Shown here: piece after piece, positions 50,587 to 64,000 of the stretch
Numbering within the stretch: the stretch's first letter is position 1
Layout of the letters: each line of letters starts with the position of its first letter
From: Pipra filicauda
Taxonomy: Eukaryota; Chordata; Aves; Passeriformes; Pipridae
DNA length: 64,000 nucleotides
Assembly: GCF_003945595.2 (NCBI RefSeq)
Contig: NW_024104509.1
Location: 3,348,001-3,412,000 of the forward strand
Direction: 5' to 3'
Translations under genes and position numbers: made by a program
Notes under the pieces: generated by a model
Seen by the model: the letters and a program-made list of their open reading frames with translations, nothing else
What the model was told of the DNA's origin: nothing
Databases searched by the model: none

Positions 50587-53500
50587 ATTGAAAACAAAGT
50601 GTCATGTAAGGGAAAAATTAAGAGGTGTAGAATGAAACTGAAAGATATCTTGAGCTGTGTAATTGTTATATGCATCTTTACTGTAGTTAGATGCTTTACT
50701 TTTGCTGTTGCTACTAGGTTTTTGACTAGAATCTGTGATCTGACGACAATGAACCTTTTAATGTTTGGTCTCTTTTCAAAGTCTACCCTCCTTATTTTTG
50801 TGTGTGTAAGAGTTATCTTTCATCCTGAGAGTTTTTTTATAATGCTTCCTCTGACATTTTAAGAGCAATCTTATTCCCTAATTGTCATTGTATTGCAATC
50901 CTTATGTAAGCCAAGCTACTTTTGTTGCTAATAAAATAAGTTTTCCATTCCCAGAAATTCCTAGCGTCCTTTTCCTGTTCTTCTGCCAACTTGAATCATA
51001 TTTCTTGCAAATGGATCACCGGATTTGCATGTCTCAATTCTGATGAGATCTTACTGGTACCCAGTGCTGCAGCATCCAAAGTGTTCCAGCAATTTAATAA
51101 CTGGGTTCCTGGTCTTATCCTGATGAGTCTTTTTCTACGTAGTAAACCTTGCGTGATCTATGTAGTCAGTGTTTGTCTTCTTGTCCCCTAGCAATCTGAA
51201 CCTATTATTTGTTTACTTCTAAGTTTGGAAAAAAGAGAAAGATATCAAAGGTGATTTCTTTCCTGCTAATCTTGAGTGAAGGATGTAGAGCGTTCTGTAA
51301 AACACTCTGACAAAGAGAGTCCATGTAGGGAAGAGAAGTCATGCCTCAGTCTTACCTGGGCCACATAAATGTGTGCATACAAGTGCACAACCCATTATGA
51401 ACCATATTTAATAATTATCAGTTCATTAGTTTTTCAAGTTTGTTTTTTTTTTACTTCTCCAAGAAAATAACATATTCACTCAACATCATGAACAATCTGC
51501 CTCCTTTGATTGCCATACAAGTTCCAAATACTTTGTTTTCCTCATATGTCTTAAAGAAATGTCAAGCTCTTGCCATTCAAGTCCTGAACTATTCAGTAAG
51601 ATTTCATTGTTTTTATTCTACATGTTATGTGTGGGACCTCTAGTCCAACAGCCCATTTATGTGTGCTTAAAGTTGTACCTGTGATACTTATGTTGCCATT
51701 CATGGGACTGCTCAGGTATTTGAAAGTGATTGGATTTGTATACTCTGTTGGATTGGAGCAACCAGGGTCAGAAGATAAAAATTATTGCGTCTGCCTCAAA
51801 ATTGCATGGGGGATTTATGTTCACATTTTACATTTTCCTGAACAGACAAAAGTTCCTCCATTGAGCACTTTGGTGGAGTAATGAGAAAAAAGACTTATGC
51901 TTTCTGCATTGTTTAGTTTTGTTTTGCTTGTTGTTTTGTTTTGGTTTATTGCTTGGCTTTGGTTTTTGTGCTCTTGTTGGTACCACTTGGCCAGTAAGAT
52001 GGCAAGATTACTTCTTTACCTCAAAGCAAGGGAGACTTGGATGCTAAATGCATATGCTTCAAAGCAGACTAGGGCCACCTGAATTGTTAGTTTAAACAAA
52101 TTATAATATTAAACAGATACATATTTTGGTAAAAAGAGTTTGCTAGCTGTTCTGTTAGAAGTGATGGAGTGTTAAAATCTGTAGTTAATATACAATAGTA
52201 TTGCAGCAACAGAAACAGCATCTGTTGAGTCCTTGCACATTCTGTCACCTCTTAAGATGATCTTCTGAAAGTACACTAAGGATTTGCTTTATTTTCAGAA
52301 AAATTTGTCTTTGAATGACATCTCTCTTGACAAAATTTCAGATGTGTGTGAGGCTGTATGTATTCATCAATCCTACAGAGACTCAGTTTTTCCCTCAGAA
52401 ATGTCTGAATGAAGGAACAATAATAGGTGACTCTCGTTTGGGTTTTTTTTTCATCTTTAATAAATGGATCAGTATGTAAAGTCCACTTGAGATACACTGA
52501 AAAAGCAGTCTAAATAAAGAACCCAAGCGCTCTTACTGAAATGTGATTGAAACTGTTTCCTTCAAGTATAGACAAAAGAAGTTATTTTTGGACTTAGGAA
52601 AAACAGGCTGTGTGATGCTGGCAATTTTACAGAAGTGACGTTTGTGAACAATAGTGTTACAAGAACTCCTCTTACAAGATAAGCAGAAAGACATGGTAGC
52701 GCATATGTATTTCATGGATGTCATAATGCTTAGGGAATGTTTGAGCATAAGTGTACAATCAGTGTTTCAGATTTGCCCTACTGTCTTACTGAGGGGAAGG
52801 TGGACTACAAGTATGGCTCACTTATTTTAGTTTTAAAGATATATACAATGTCCTCTAAATGAGTTTCTTTTTTATTCTTAACATTTCTTTGTTTTCTTTA
52901 TTTTTGGCATTTGGTGTATCTAATGGTATTATAGATACTGAAAGCTGGATTGTTAAGAAACACAAATTTACTGTTACGAAGCTCTTATGTTCGGAAATAA
53001 AACCTTTCTTTAATATCCATACAACTCTAGATCACTTTTTCTCCTAGTTTATAATACTTAAATTGGCTTTCACTCTGCTCTTCAGTGTATTGTAGGTCTT
53101 GTGGTTCTCATGAGATATTTTATTTTATTTAAATCTGAACTGAGGCTAAGAGGCAAAACTATAACTTAACATTATTGGGTGATGTTAAAAAAGCTGAAGC
53201 AGACTGAATAGGTAAAGTACTATTGCTACCTGTTCCTGAAAAGGGTACCTCTTTGGTTCTGAAGATAAAAGATAAAACGGGGTGCAAATCCAAAGAGGTT
53301 CACCTGTCTGGAATGAATGATTGGTGTCTGTTATAATTTAGCTTTTCCTTGGACACTGACCACCTTTCTAAGAATGTTTTATGAGAAGGGCTGTAAGTAA
53401 TGTGATTAACAAAATGGAAATGTAGAGCCAAGAACTCCTACTAAAAGTGTCCCTTGCCCAAGTGTGAATAAACTTTCTGAATTCCTTTGGAATCCCCATT

Positions 53501-56500
53501 GTGGTTCCCCCAAGCAGCTGGAGAGATGTGTGGCTGATGGCAGCAGCCTCTGGCTGCAATCCGGCTGCCTAGGAAAGCGTCCAAGTTCATGGGATAAAGC
53601 AGTAGGAACAGTATTTCATAAATACAATGCTATTCCTGCCTCAGCAAGCCTGAGTGTCCCCTTCTGTGTGATTCTTTACTCTTCCTTGCCCACCCAGCAG
53701 CTCTCAAGCCACTTTTTTAGTGAAAGTGAATTTTAGGCTATGACTATCATGCAGAAATGCAGTGACCAAATCTCCTGAGGATCGGGAAAGACTGAATGAT
53801 ACAGAAATGCAGACAGGACCTTAGGGATGTCCCTAAAAAGACTACTTTACTTATATCTTAGGCAACTGGTGTCATGAAGTAAAAGAGAAATACTCTGGGA
53901 GCAGAAAAATTTCACCAAATTGGATGAAATAATAAGGGAGTGAGAAAAATAATCAACATTTCTTTAGTTAATTGCATTTTGATGAGGATTTTTGCATTTT
54001 TACAGCATGTCTCGTGACTTACAAAAGTACAGTAATCTCCATAGGAGATGACGTTCAGTAGGTGTCATGTTTATATTTAATTTTTTTGTTTAATTTTTTT
54101 CTAGAATTGTGTCCCCTGTGCTGACCAAGGGGAATACTGCTTTTCCTAATGCCATTTTATAATGGCAATTATAAAAGTTTTCTGGAAGCTCTATGAAAGT
54201 TATAGTTTGGATGAAAGTGCCATTTTTTACAGGAATAATTATTTCTTAACTATTCTCATTTGAAGTTCAAGAATTCTGCATCCTGCTGAGCCGTTGGGTG
54301 TTTCTATTTTCAGTACTTTGTGTGCTGCTTGAGTCATATTGATTTCCAAATACTTTTATAGTGTACAAAACAGGAAGAATGTAATAGCCTCATACAGAAG
54401 CTGAAATGTTGCTGGGTTTTTTTCCCTAATTAAAGCATTTATTAAAATTGCAAAAGGAATTGCTCAATGTAATAAGAAGCTGCATTTTCTCTGTTTGCAA
54501 CCCAGGCTACTGTTTGAACTGATTCCAGTGGTTTCTTATAATTGTTTGAGTGTAAGCTTTATCTGCTGTGGAAGAAAAGTAAGGGATAAAATTTCTTGTA
54601 ATGTCTTCTCTAAAGGTAGGAACACACAATTTGTGCAGGGCAGAAGTGGTGAAATCTAACAATACCAAATTATTGAAGAAGGAATAATTTTCTTTTTGTC
54701 TGTGTTATCATTGTTTGATCTATTTATTTGAATGCTGTTATAATCATTAATATTTTGGAGCACCAGCTTCCTATAATTAAGGTACTTTTTCTTTCAGTTA
54801 CCCTGAATGTTCTAAAATACAGAATTTGGATAGAATTTTGGTTGTGAAGTAATGTTAGTGGTTCACATTTACATGTGGTTTTGGTTTTTTAGAGTGAGGA
54901 TGCCTGCAATATTTTTACTTCTAAAGTAATTTGAGAAATGTGGCAACAGTATTTTCTGGTTCTAGTATATATGGGTACTGCAATACTTCCCCTTTTCTTA
55001 GGCAAAAAAATTCCTAGAGTACCTGTTTGGTTCCTCTCAGAAGGTTTTAAGTTCTGAGAATTGATAGTTCCATGTAGCTGGTCACGTCTGAAGACTAATC
55101 AACAGTCTGCCAGATTTCCTACACAGACGTTAACTAGTCTAGTAGAAATCATCTGTTAGGATTTATTTTTGTGCTCCTAGGAGATTTTATTAATTTCTTC
55201 CCCTCATGCATGCCTGTGCCTTTCTCTGAAGGACAGGGACAAATATCAGAGGCGGAAGCCATCACCATCAGTGTGCACCTCCTTCCTGTAACGCAGAAAA
55301 CTTGCCTCCTGCTTGTTGCACCATCCCCATACGGGGAGGAAGATCTGGGCTTGCATGTGGCACTCTGCATTTTGGCTAAGAGCATTTTACAAACACGCAC
55401 TCAGCCTCTGGTTTGCATGTATAGCTCGTGCACTGAGTAACGTGTGGTTTGGCAGACTGTCTGGATGCGAAGAAGAGCACCTGAAGTCATTGGCCATTAG
55501 CAGCTTATGCCCCACAGACGTATCCTCTATTATTACTGGTGACATTTTTGGTTTAAAGAGGGAAGATATCAGTGATAAGGTTATATTTTTCAGTATAATA
55601 GCTTTCTGAATCTGGGGAGTGCAGAATAATTTGGACCTTCTCCAAGCCCTGATAAGGTAGCCAGGTTATTTTTGTACTTCCTTGTGAACTTTAACAGTAG
55701 TTGCTTATATATAGGCAAATCACAGTATAACTTCAGGCATGGGTAAGTGTTAAGTATTTTGCCCCAAATTGCATAATAAACTTGTAAGAGCAGAATATGA
55801 AGTCAGAATTTCCTAAGGTGTAAGTCCTGCTTCTATCCATCTTCTTCTTGTACTGCTGGTCCCTGCCCTTTCATAACTTTTTAAATACAGCCTTTTTGCA
55901 AACCTCTCCTTTGCTATTCTTGCGTCCTCTGCTCTTCAGTTCCCCATACCTTTACTGAAGTCTGCTTTTCTGGGAAGATACCTCAAGAGTGTGAGCCAGG
56001 CTGTGCTGAATAGCAGGGAAATGGGAGGATGATGTAAGGGCAATGAAAGGGGTAATTAGAGCGTTCTGCATTCAGAAGTGTCTCCTCAAAGAATTCACAC
56101 AAATGGATAGAAGGATTAGGCATGTGAATTAAGGGCCTGCCAGGAAATTTGTTGCTTTGAAGACTAAGGAAATAAATGAATAAGAGCTTCACCAACATGG
56201 GGTTAAGGTTATTCATTGGTGCTCTGTAGTTTTTGAGGATGTAGAGAATAGCTAATACAAAAACTCCAGAAAGCAGAAAGTGTATGATTTAATGTGTTCG
56301 GCTTCCACTGCAGGATTTTAATTCTGCTTTTCTGGAATGATGCCTTGCTGTATCTTCACATGCTCTACACAGCCACTGCAGGTGCTCCAACTGTTCTGGG
56401 CACAGAACACCTAGGCCCTGTGGAGCAAAGCCCTAACATGTTGCTCTTTGCCTGGCAAAATTTGGATTTTTAAATAGGTACGGGGCTTTTCCCAGCACTG

Positions 56501-58440
56501 AGATTACTCTTCACAAATTACACCAGACTTGCCTGGGGTTTCATTCTGAGATGTTCCTTTCATTTACCCATCACTATACTTTCAGGATTCATTGTCATAT
56601 ACGCCAGTAGGCTATTAGTAATTCCATGACATGAAGGCATTTTTGTTCATCTCTAGGGAACTTTTGTAGCTGAATCATTCCCACACAATCAATTCAGTTC
56701 AGCCCTGAAAGGAAGCATTCTTGATTCCTTGGGATAAATATATACTCTTTTCAAATCACAAGATGCAGCTCTTCCAGGCTGCTCTCACTAACAACTCCAC
56801 TGGTTGCCACACTGAGTGTTAACATAGTGAATGCAGCTGGAGTGTTTGCAAATATGTGCTGGAATGTAAATGTGTGAATACAGCATAAACAATAATGCAT
56901 TGTTCTAGTTCATTCACATATCTATTCATGTATCTTGTAGCAATTTTCAGGCCCCTGAGAACCATCATTTAATCTGTCCTCTTGGCTGTCCTTCCTGTAT
57001 GGGTTTCTCAGACAGTAGCTTTCTTCAGGAGTTCATCTTTGAGCTCCAAAGAAATCAAAAGATGGACAACCTCTACTAATTGCAGAGGTTTTTCCTATCC
57101 ATGAACCCTTGTCACTCAACCATTCCCGGGGACTGTTGTCAGCTCCCTGACTTCATAGCCAAAGTCCCATTGCAGAGGTGATAAGTACATTGTTTTTCAT
57201 TGCTTAAGGCATCTAAAAGCATCTGAGACACCACTGGCACACTTGAACTGCACTAACTACGCTTTGGGAAAATTCAAAACATATAGATTTAAAGAGTGTT
57301 TTTTTTCTCATTATTTTCCATCTTCGCTTCTCATAGGAAAACCTGGAAGAAGGCACTAATACAGAAAAATTTCAAATAAAGTTTTTAGGTCCAGGTATAA
57401 ATTGCTGAAGTTCTCTTGCTTCATTCCTGTGTGCATGGCTCAGCAAGTCCATACAGGGTGTCATTCAGATGGAGGGGAGTTAGTACATGAAGTACCTTAA
57501 GGGGAGAGAGGTCTTAAGAGGAGCCATACTTTTGTTGAACTTGAGTTTTGAGTACTCACTAATACCGAAACATAACAAGGGATTGAATATTAACTTCTGG
57601 ACTGTGGTTTTTTGGTCTCAGTTATGCCCTTCCTCTGTTCATTTTCTATATGTGATTGAGCTGTGTTTTGGGAGAGCCATAGTCTCTAAAGTCTTAATAT
57701 TTTGTATTACTTTATCCATGGTACTTTACCGACTTATTATGAGAACAACGCTTGCCAATGCTCTCTATTAACTTTCATAGTTATCCTTGCAAACAGTAAT
57801 TGATCTTTTCATGAATTTAAATATCCTTCTTCAGAGGCATGCTGGGAGATTTTTTCCTGTGGCTGAGTGATAATCTTTATTCTATTTACAACTTTTAACA
57901 AAGCTCTGGTTTCTCAGCTAATTAAATTATGCGGGGTTTCTTTCTTTTTTCTTTTGATAGAAGCACTTTCATCTTTAGTGCTTTTTCACCTCTTGAGATA
58001 TTTTTAAAATTAAAATGATAATATGAAAAAGCCACAAGACATATGTTATCCAGTCTTGGTTTAGACATCCGTAATGGATTCTTGAGCCTCAAGTGAGAAT
58101 ACATCAAGAAAAGTTTAATTCACTTAAGCAGAATGACGAAGGAAGTTTGTTCAGCATTATACTTCATTTTGACACAATTCTATTCAGATTTTAATAGAAT
58201 TAACTCATGATCTATGTACCCATGAGTTAAGATTGTATTAATTTCCACTTCTTTATTCCATTTGCTGCATTTCAAATACAACATTTTAAAAGTAGCTGTT
58301 GAGGGGTGCTGCATCATGCTCCTATTCTTTTATACTCCCTGAATGCTGCAATATAGATTACATTAGTAGAACTTACTTTATTTGAAATAGCATCTGAATA
58401 TATGTAGTAGCATATATGTGCTTCACAACACTTATTTATA

Positions 58441-58470
58441 TTTTATATATGTATATGTATATGTATATAC
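58441..58470. repeat. (TATATG)n microsatellite
   Basis: Short tandem TATATG/TATA units. Confidence 0.85.
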
Positions 58471-61400
58471 ATTCTTTTAAATCATTGCAGTGATCACTAC
58501 TGTCAAACCAGGTTAAGTCAGTAGAAGTTTTTTTCAGACTTGTTCTGGGATACGCAAAGAAATACATGCATGTTTTTTTCTTGAGCAGATACTTTTTTTT
58601 TCTTTTGTTAATATAAAAAAATCCAAAAGTGCACAGGAAACACTGTTTTGCTTAGTGCAAATGTGAGTACTTTCTCACTATCTTCAATATTCTTATAATG
58701 ACCTGTTTTACGTTCAGCAATCTGATGGCTTTCTTCAGCAAAATGAGTCAAGGTGTTTTAATTAATAGTCTTTAGGACCCTTTCAGTATTCTACTTTCGA
58801 AGCTGTGAAGTGTAAGGTTTTCGTTGGGATTTTTTAATTAGGAAAATTAATTTTTTCTTAATCTAACAACATATTTTGCCCATGAAATACTAAGAAATGC
58901 CATTCTGTTCTGTTGATAAATTAAGTATTCTGGAAATTTGTTATTTGGAGTCATTTGGCTTTGTTAAGCTAAAGACTTTGAACATGTCTGTATGCTCTTT
59001 GTTCAGCTTGATGTTCAGTATTTTGAGGAGAGATTTAACACTGTTCCAAGTCCCTGTAGCCCCCCAGCCGGAGGCTGGAGGGGGCCAGAGCCCCCCAGGG
59101 GGGCTCCTGCCCCTCAGCTCATGGCTCTACAATGTGGCTACTTCTCCAACAACAACTACCACTACAGCTACCTCACCTTCTCTTCCGGTCTGCTTATGAT
59201 ATGTTTATATTTTGCAGAAGCGCTCATTGGCTCAAACCTCAAGGGTCACCACCTCCTGGGGATTTTCCATTTTATAGCTTCAGGGAGAAAACTGTTTTCC
59301 CCCACCACAATAAATTATTCACAGATGACTGCAAATTCTAGCCAAATTGCTTATTTAAATGCATCGTTACTGGACACCTCACCATCTTCTCATTCATTTT
59401 CAGCGCAGTGTACTTCTACTTCATTTCAAAACTTATTTTGCTTAAGAAACCACTCTGTTTTTCATGGTTTACTGTCTGTGCTCAGAAGATGATTATTTTA
59501 CTCCTCTTTTTAAGCGGTTATGTGTTGGTCACATTGCAATGGATACAATGCTTGACTGTTAGGCTTTTTTTTAATGCTTATTTGGTCCATTTTATATGAT
59601 AATGCCAAAAGTAATCTATTATTCAATGAATAGTTTTTTATTCATCAATTCTTAGATTTTACCCTTCAGATTTGGTTGGTAGATATTTCATACAGAATGG
59701 GTCAGAATTTCTGGATACAACATGTCATAGTATATATAATGTCTTTTTCTGTTAGAATGTTTTAACTGCGGTGTAAGTGAAAACAGCCTGAATTTTGTGT
59801 CCAAACCCAAATTTTTAAGTGGCAGACTGGTTCTCTTGGTTGATAACACAATTGTGGTTCAATTTGCAGCATTGCAGATATGAAATCAAGTCCCAGTGCA
59901 GACAGAGGCAGGGGGAGAGAAAAGATCTTACCAGGTACTTGCCATGCTTTGTCCTTTGCAACAAAAGGCAGTTGTCTTCATCAAGCAGGCTGAGCACTGT
60001 AATAACTACAAAGCCCTGTTTGGGTCTAACAGTAGTGTGGGAAAATCACTTAAAGATAGAGATCTTGGCTTTTTGCAAAGGAACTTATCAGACTCCGAGA
60101 TAACCTGGATGACTTTGCACCCTGCGGTGTATGACCTAGCAGGTGTTTGGCCAGCTGCCATCCCAAAGCACTTGGTAGCCTTGATGATCTGGCTTGGCCA
60201 CCAGAAGGCTTCTTGGCAGGATCTTGGAAGCCAAAGCTTACAACAGGCTCTGATGGTGCTGCTTATAGGCCCAGAGCTCAGAAATCCCAATATCTTCATT
60301 GTTCACAAGCCAGGGATGGCACCGGTTTGGAAATCCCAAGCTGTTTGTGTCTTGTTACTTTTGCTCTGCAGCAGCCATCTGGATTGGTAGAAAATGTGGG
60401 AACTTCATTGGCCTTGTGTCCTTGACAGTCTTCAGGCCTCAGGAAGGGGCTCCCAGAGGAGCTGCCAGTAGAGCAAACAGGCTTCTAGCTCAGCTTTAGT
60501 GAGAATTAAATTCTGCAGGGACATGTCAAATTCAGCATTTTCTAGCAAAAAGTGGCTATACTGGAACGTTCTTGATCAGTCGTATTAAAAGCTTAAATTT
60601 TTCATCCTGAAGAAGAAAAAAAATTTAGGAGATTGGAGGTTGGTGATACCTTCTTGGCATCTGTGTGGTTACAATGCTGTTTCTGAAGTCAGGCCAGAAA
60701 ACCAGAATATCCAGAAGAAATAAGGATTTGGGTCTTTGGTTTCCAAGAAGAAACTTGAAACAGTATAAAATGTTTTGCAGTTCATTTAGAAATTTTTTGA
60801 AAATTTGAGGGAGAACAAAGATAGTGGGTATAAGAAAGAGGTTGTGCATAATTTCTGATTCTCCTCACATTTTAATCCTGATTTACCCTGTGGCAGATCA
60901 CAATCAACAGTTTGCGAGGTGGTGTGCCATCCAAGGTGTTCTCGTATATTCAATAGTTGAAGTCTCAAACATTTTCATGCTTACATTTCTATTCCTGAAT
61001 ATTTGTTCAACTTCTAAGCTCCTAGTTTAAAGTTTTTTTAAAAGTACAGAGTTTCATAGCAAAAACTTTATCTCAATTAATTATTTTTATTTAAATTACT
61101 AGCATACCAGAGAAGGGGAGAACAGTTTGTCCTGTTTCCAAATACATTGTAAAGCTTGATGAAACCTACTTGCAATCAAAGCATGATCACTGTGCATGTT
61201 CTTGACTAAATTTTTACAAGGATTACCTTGAGCACAGTTGTTATCTTTATGTAATATTAATTAAACAATATATCCCAAAGCACATCAAGAGTGAACAAAT
61301 AAAAAACCCAAGTGGATTGCTACTCTCATTAGATTATCTCCCCTTCTTTCTCCTCCCCTATCTGCCTGGAATTGATATTTCTATTTGGAAATGTCAGATC

Positions 61401-61715
61401 TTAAAGTGCCTGTTATGAAAAGTTATTACTGTAATGTGATAGAACAGATTCATCATTCAGAGAAGGAAAGATAGCCAAGGAGGAGGCAGGAAAAGCAAGT
61501 GGCCAGGAGCAGAGGCTCCCTTTCCTGTTCTGCTTCATCCTTTTTTGTGTATCCCTATGCAAATCCAGTACTTTAGTTCTAAGCACATACTGGAGTCTAA
61601 TACCACACAATTCATTGTCTTGTGAGCTGCGGTGATCATGTAAATATCCACATCTAGGGATACACTAAATTTTGATTTAAAATGAAGGACAATATTGAAA
61701 TGTCATTTATATAAA

Positions 61716-61793
61716 AGTAGTAGTAGTAGAATATTGAAATTATACTATATAATAGCAATAGTAGTAGCAGTAGTGGTAGTAATAATAATAATA
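61716..61793. repeat. compound (TAG)n and (AAT)n microsatellite
   Basis: Two runs of GTA/TAG units (about 61716-61730 and 61752-61780) are separated by AT-rich sequence, and the second passes into (AAT)n. Confidence 0.85.
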
Positions 61794-63458
61794 TCTTGTA
61801 GATCTTTCACCAGCAACTGCTTGTGAAGAGAATTAGTCACTCTGACCATTTCAAGACATGTTCAGATTTTTTAAACTTTAAATTGTGCTCACATGCTGGT
61901 ACTGTTCCTTTCTTCTGTGTCAAATTTATAATGTATATTTTACACATTTTGCCTCTTTTCCATCTGTTGTTCCCAACAGAGAGATCCTTGTAAGTAGCAT
62001 GTGAAGATAGGCATTTTGTTTAGTGGTTTAATATAGTATTAGCTCTCAACCCATGCTGAGGAACACTGCCTTTTTCTAAATATTTTTGAAAGCACAATGT
62101 CCCTTTTCATTTTCACCATTTAAAATAAATTATTCAGACATGATCCTAAACCGTGGCTTCCATGAACCACTTAGCTTGAATTTGCACAGTGTCTTCTTTA
62201 ATTTGCACAGTGTCATCCTCTCTGATATGTGAAGTTACTACTTCCTCCATATTCGTTCATACAGACATGCACCTGACAAAGAATTCGCAGGAATGAACTT
62301 TGTCATTGTTTTGTTTATAGCTCCTCTTTCTTCTAAATAAAAAAACCCTAAGGATGCCAAAGCTACTACTACACATCACTTTTTTACAGATCTTCTTTTT
62401 AGAAATCAGAATGTGCCTCACTCAGGTCCTCAGTTTTCAAAGCATTTTTTGAGGAATGTGAAACTTTTCTTACTATTTGAGGAAACTTTCATGAAAAACA
62501 ATCTCACTTGTTTTCATGCAAGTACAGATTGTTTAGTTATGTGCAATTACTGAAGTGTGACAGGATCCTTCTACAAAGTCTCCTAAATTCAGCAAAACAG
62601 TTTAAATGTTCTTTTTATATCCATTAACAGAATGAAAGCACAAAAAGAAAACTAAAATTAGTTTCTGTTTTGTATCTGAAAAAAAAGCATCAGAAAGTAC
62701 ATTTAAAGAAAAATTTGAATAAAGAAAGGTTCAGAGGCTGTAGGAGATGAGATGGAAACAGTAGGAAATCGGAGATTTTCAATTTGGACAAGAGCTGACT
62801 GAGAATGTTTTCTTTCTGTCATGTAGAAATCAGTCCTATGATGGTAGCAAAATTAAATATTCTGCCAGTGTTCATTTAGCTGCAGATTGGCCCTTTTGGG
62901 ACTCGTCTCAAATGCAGGAATAAAACAAACTGCTTCTCAGAGTTTTGAAGCAGTTCTCTTTCCTCTGCACCCAAGAGAATTAAAGGGAAAAAAAGTAAAA
63001 CATGGATCAATGGACTCCTTTTTCAGTTATTTTACAAAATAATACAGATTGCAGGGAATGAATCACCTAATGATATGTCACTTCTCAAAAATTTAATGAA
63101 AGAAATTATTCTCTGAAGTAACCTGCTGTGCCTGTTTCACAGTGACAATACACAATATTCCCTTAAGCTATTTCTGACATCGCTTAGTCTAACATGGTTT
63201 AGAATGTTTGATGGAAAATTAGGTGTGGGAGAAATGCTGGCTAGAGTAACCAATAATCTTGGGGATTCTACACTAAACTGAGAGTCTGGGCAGAGGGGAT
63301 ATTTGACTTATGAGCTGTCTCATATACTAAAGCAAAAGAAACGAATTAACTGTGTGACAATCTGATACACTATTCTATCACTTCACAATAGTACAAAGCT
63401 GCTTCGGAGATTTTGCAGGTGTTACGAAGTTGAGGTACATGTTGCTATTGATGATGAA

Positions 63459-63490
63459 TGTAGATGTAGATGTAGAATGTAGATGTAGAA
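63459..63490. repeat. (TGTAGA)n short tandem repeat
   Basis: About five TGTAGA units with one imperfect unit. Confidence 0.85.
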
Positions 63491-64000
63491 CTGAAAGCTT
63501 TATGTCATATTGGGTCATATTAGCAACAGCGTTGTAGGCAATAGGCAGAGAGCAAGGTATGGCTGCTTGTTTGTAAAGTCTTGAGCTTCATGATTTTAAG
63601 ATTCAAGGGAAGTTTGTGGCACTAGATGACCTTAGCTGTCAATATCCAGTGGTTTTTGGGCTTAATTTTAACGTGGCTTAACATTTAGAATGTTTTGAGA
63701 AACTAATATTTTACAATGCTTCTGAAAGTTGCTTTATTCTAATATATCTAGTGATACAGCACTCAGAAATGACTTCTGATTTTGAGTGCATCATTCTTTG
63801 AATGAGAATTTGAGAATCTGGAACTAAAAATGAAACCTCTGCTATGATTTCCTTGCTTTCAGTAGATTGCTCTGTCATATAGCACCTTCATAAATTCTCT
63901 GATCTTCATTATAAAATTGGTTCAGAATTTTGGCCCCATTACTTTGATGGCATGACTCTTCCAGGCTTGTCAGTCACTGTGTTTAGAAACTTTCATTTGA

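Larger units (their letters stand above)
9505..64000 (+). other. COMMD10: COMMD10 downstream intron (partial, at least 54 kb)
   Basis: The sequence downstream of the exon donor behaves as one long intron. It has no second COMMD10 exon that I can recognise. The expected final exon would encode an SLEKVLVEFSHKEL-like segment ending in a short LDSLT-like tail. The intron hosts all the mobile elements listed below. That it is the last intron is inferred from where the exon falls in the protein. An independent gene nested in the intron cannot be excluded. Confidence 0.75.
50587..64000. other. intron stretch to the right edge
   Basis: Mostly AT-rich intron. It contains microsatellites near 58.4, 61.7 and 63.5 kb and two GC-richer patches at about 59050-59300 and 60110-60500 of unknown origin. 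No further COMMD10 exon and no neighbouring gene are recognised. Confidence 0.55.

Noticed and set aside
1..64000. CRISPR arrays, operons, tRNA or rRNA genes, riboswitches
   Set aside because: None seen; the sequence is vertebrate intron and no cloverleaf or rRNA core was recognised.

Overview
This window looks like vertebrate intron sequence, most likely from a bird and possibly a passerine. It is AT-rich and CpG-poor, and has no bacterial-type gene density. It contains several chicken-repeat-1 (CR1) LINE fragments in both orientations, two LTRs of avian endogenous-retrovirus type, and a small cluster of non-LTR fragments whose 3' ends carry (ATG)n microsatellite tails. The only coding sequence I can name is one 111-bp exon at 9394-9504 on the + strand. 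It has a TAG acceptor and a GTAAGA donor, and its 37 codons match my memory of the COMM-domain region of COMMD10. In human, COMMD10 lies on 5q23 and spans roughly 200 kb; its avian orthologue is expected on the Z chromosome (knowledge-based, not visible here).

Layout: 1-9393 is the upstream intron, with one + strand CR1 3' end near 2.8-3.1 kb. 9394-9504 is the COMMD10 exon. 9505-64000 is the start of a very large downstream intron; I could not find the last coding exon, so the window probably ends inside that intron. Within it are CR1 fragments at about 12.75 kb (+), 17.1 kb (-), 36.9-37.4 kb (-, old) and 50.3-50.6 kb (+). A nested cluster of RTE-like retrotransposon pieces lies at 21.6-22.4 kb, with another copy at 23.8 kb. 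A 1.2-kb solo LTR flanked by TGTAT repeats is at 33169-34379, and a 505-bp reverse-oriented solo LTR flanked by GGAAAC repeats is at 38688-39192. Simple repeats are scattered throughout.

Nearly all open reading frames of 60-170 codons are chance frames in intron or repeat. Three segments look somewhat exon-like or coding-like without a recognised identity: 48987-49216 on the minus strand, 28948-29055 on the plus strand and 57337-57394 on the plus strand. They are reported as findings. I see no new multi-gene system. The most unusual content is the RTE-like cluster, which includes a 61-bp micro-insertion with a 12-bp target duplication and a SINE-like element sharing the same 3' tail. All repeat assignments come from memory of consensus sequences and were not searched.
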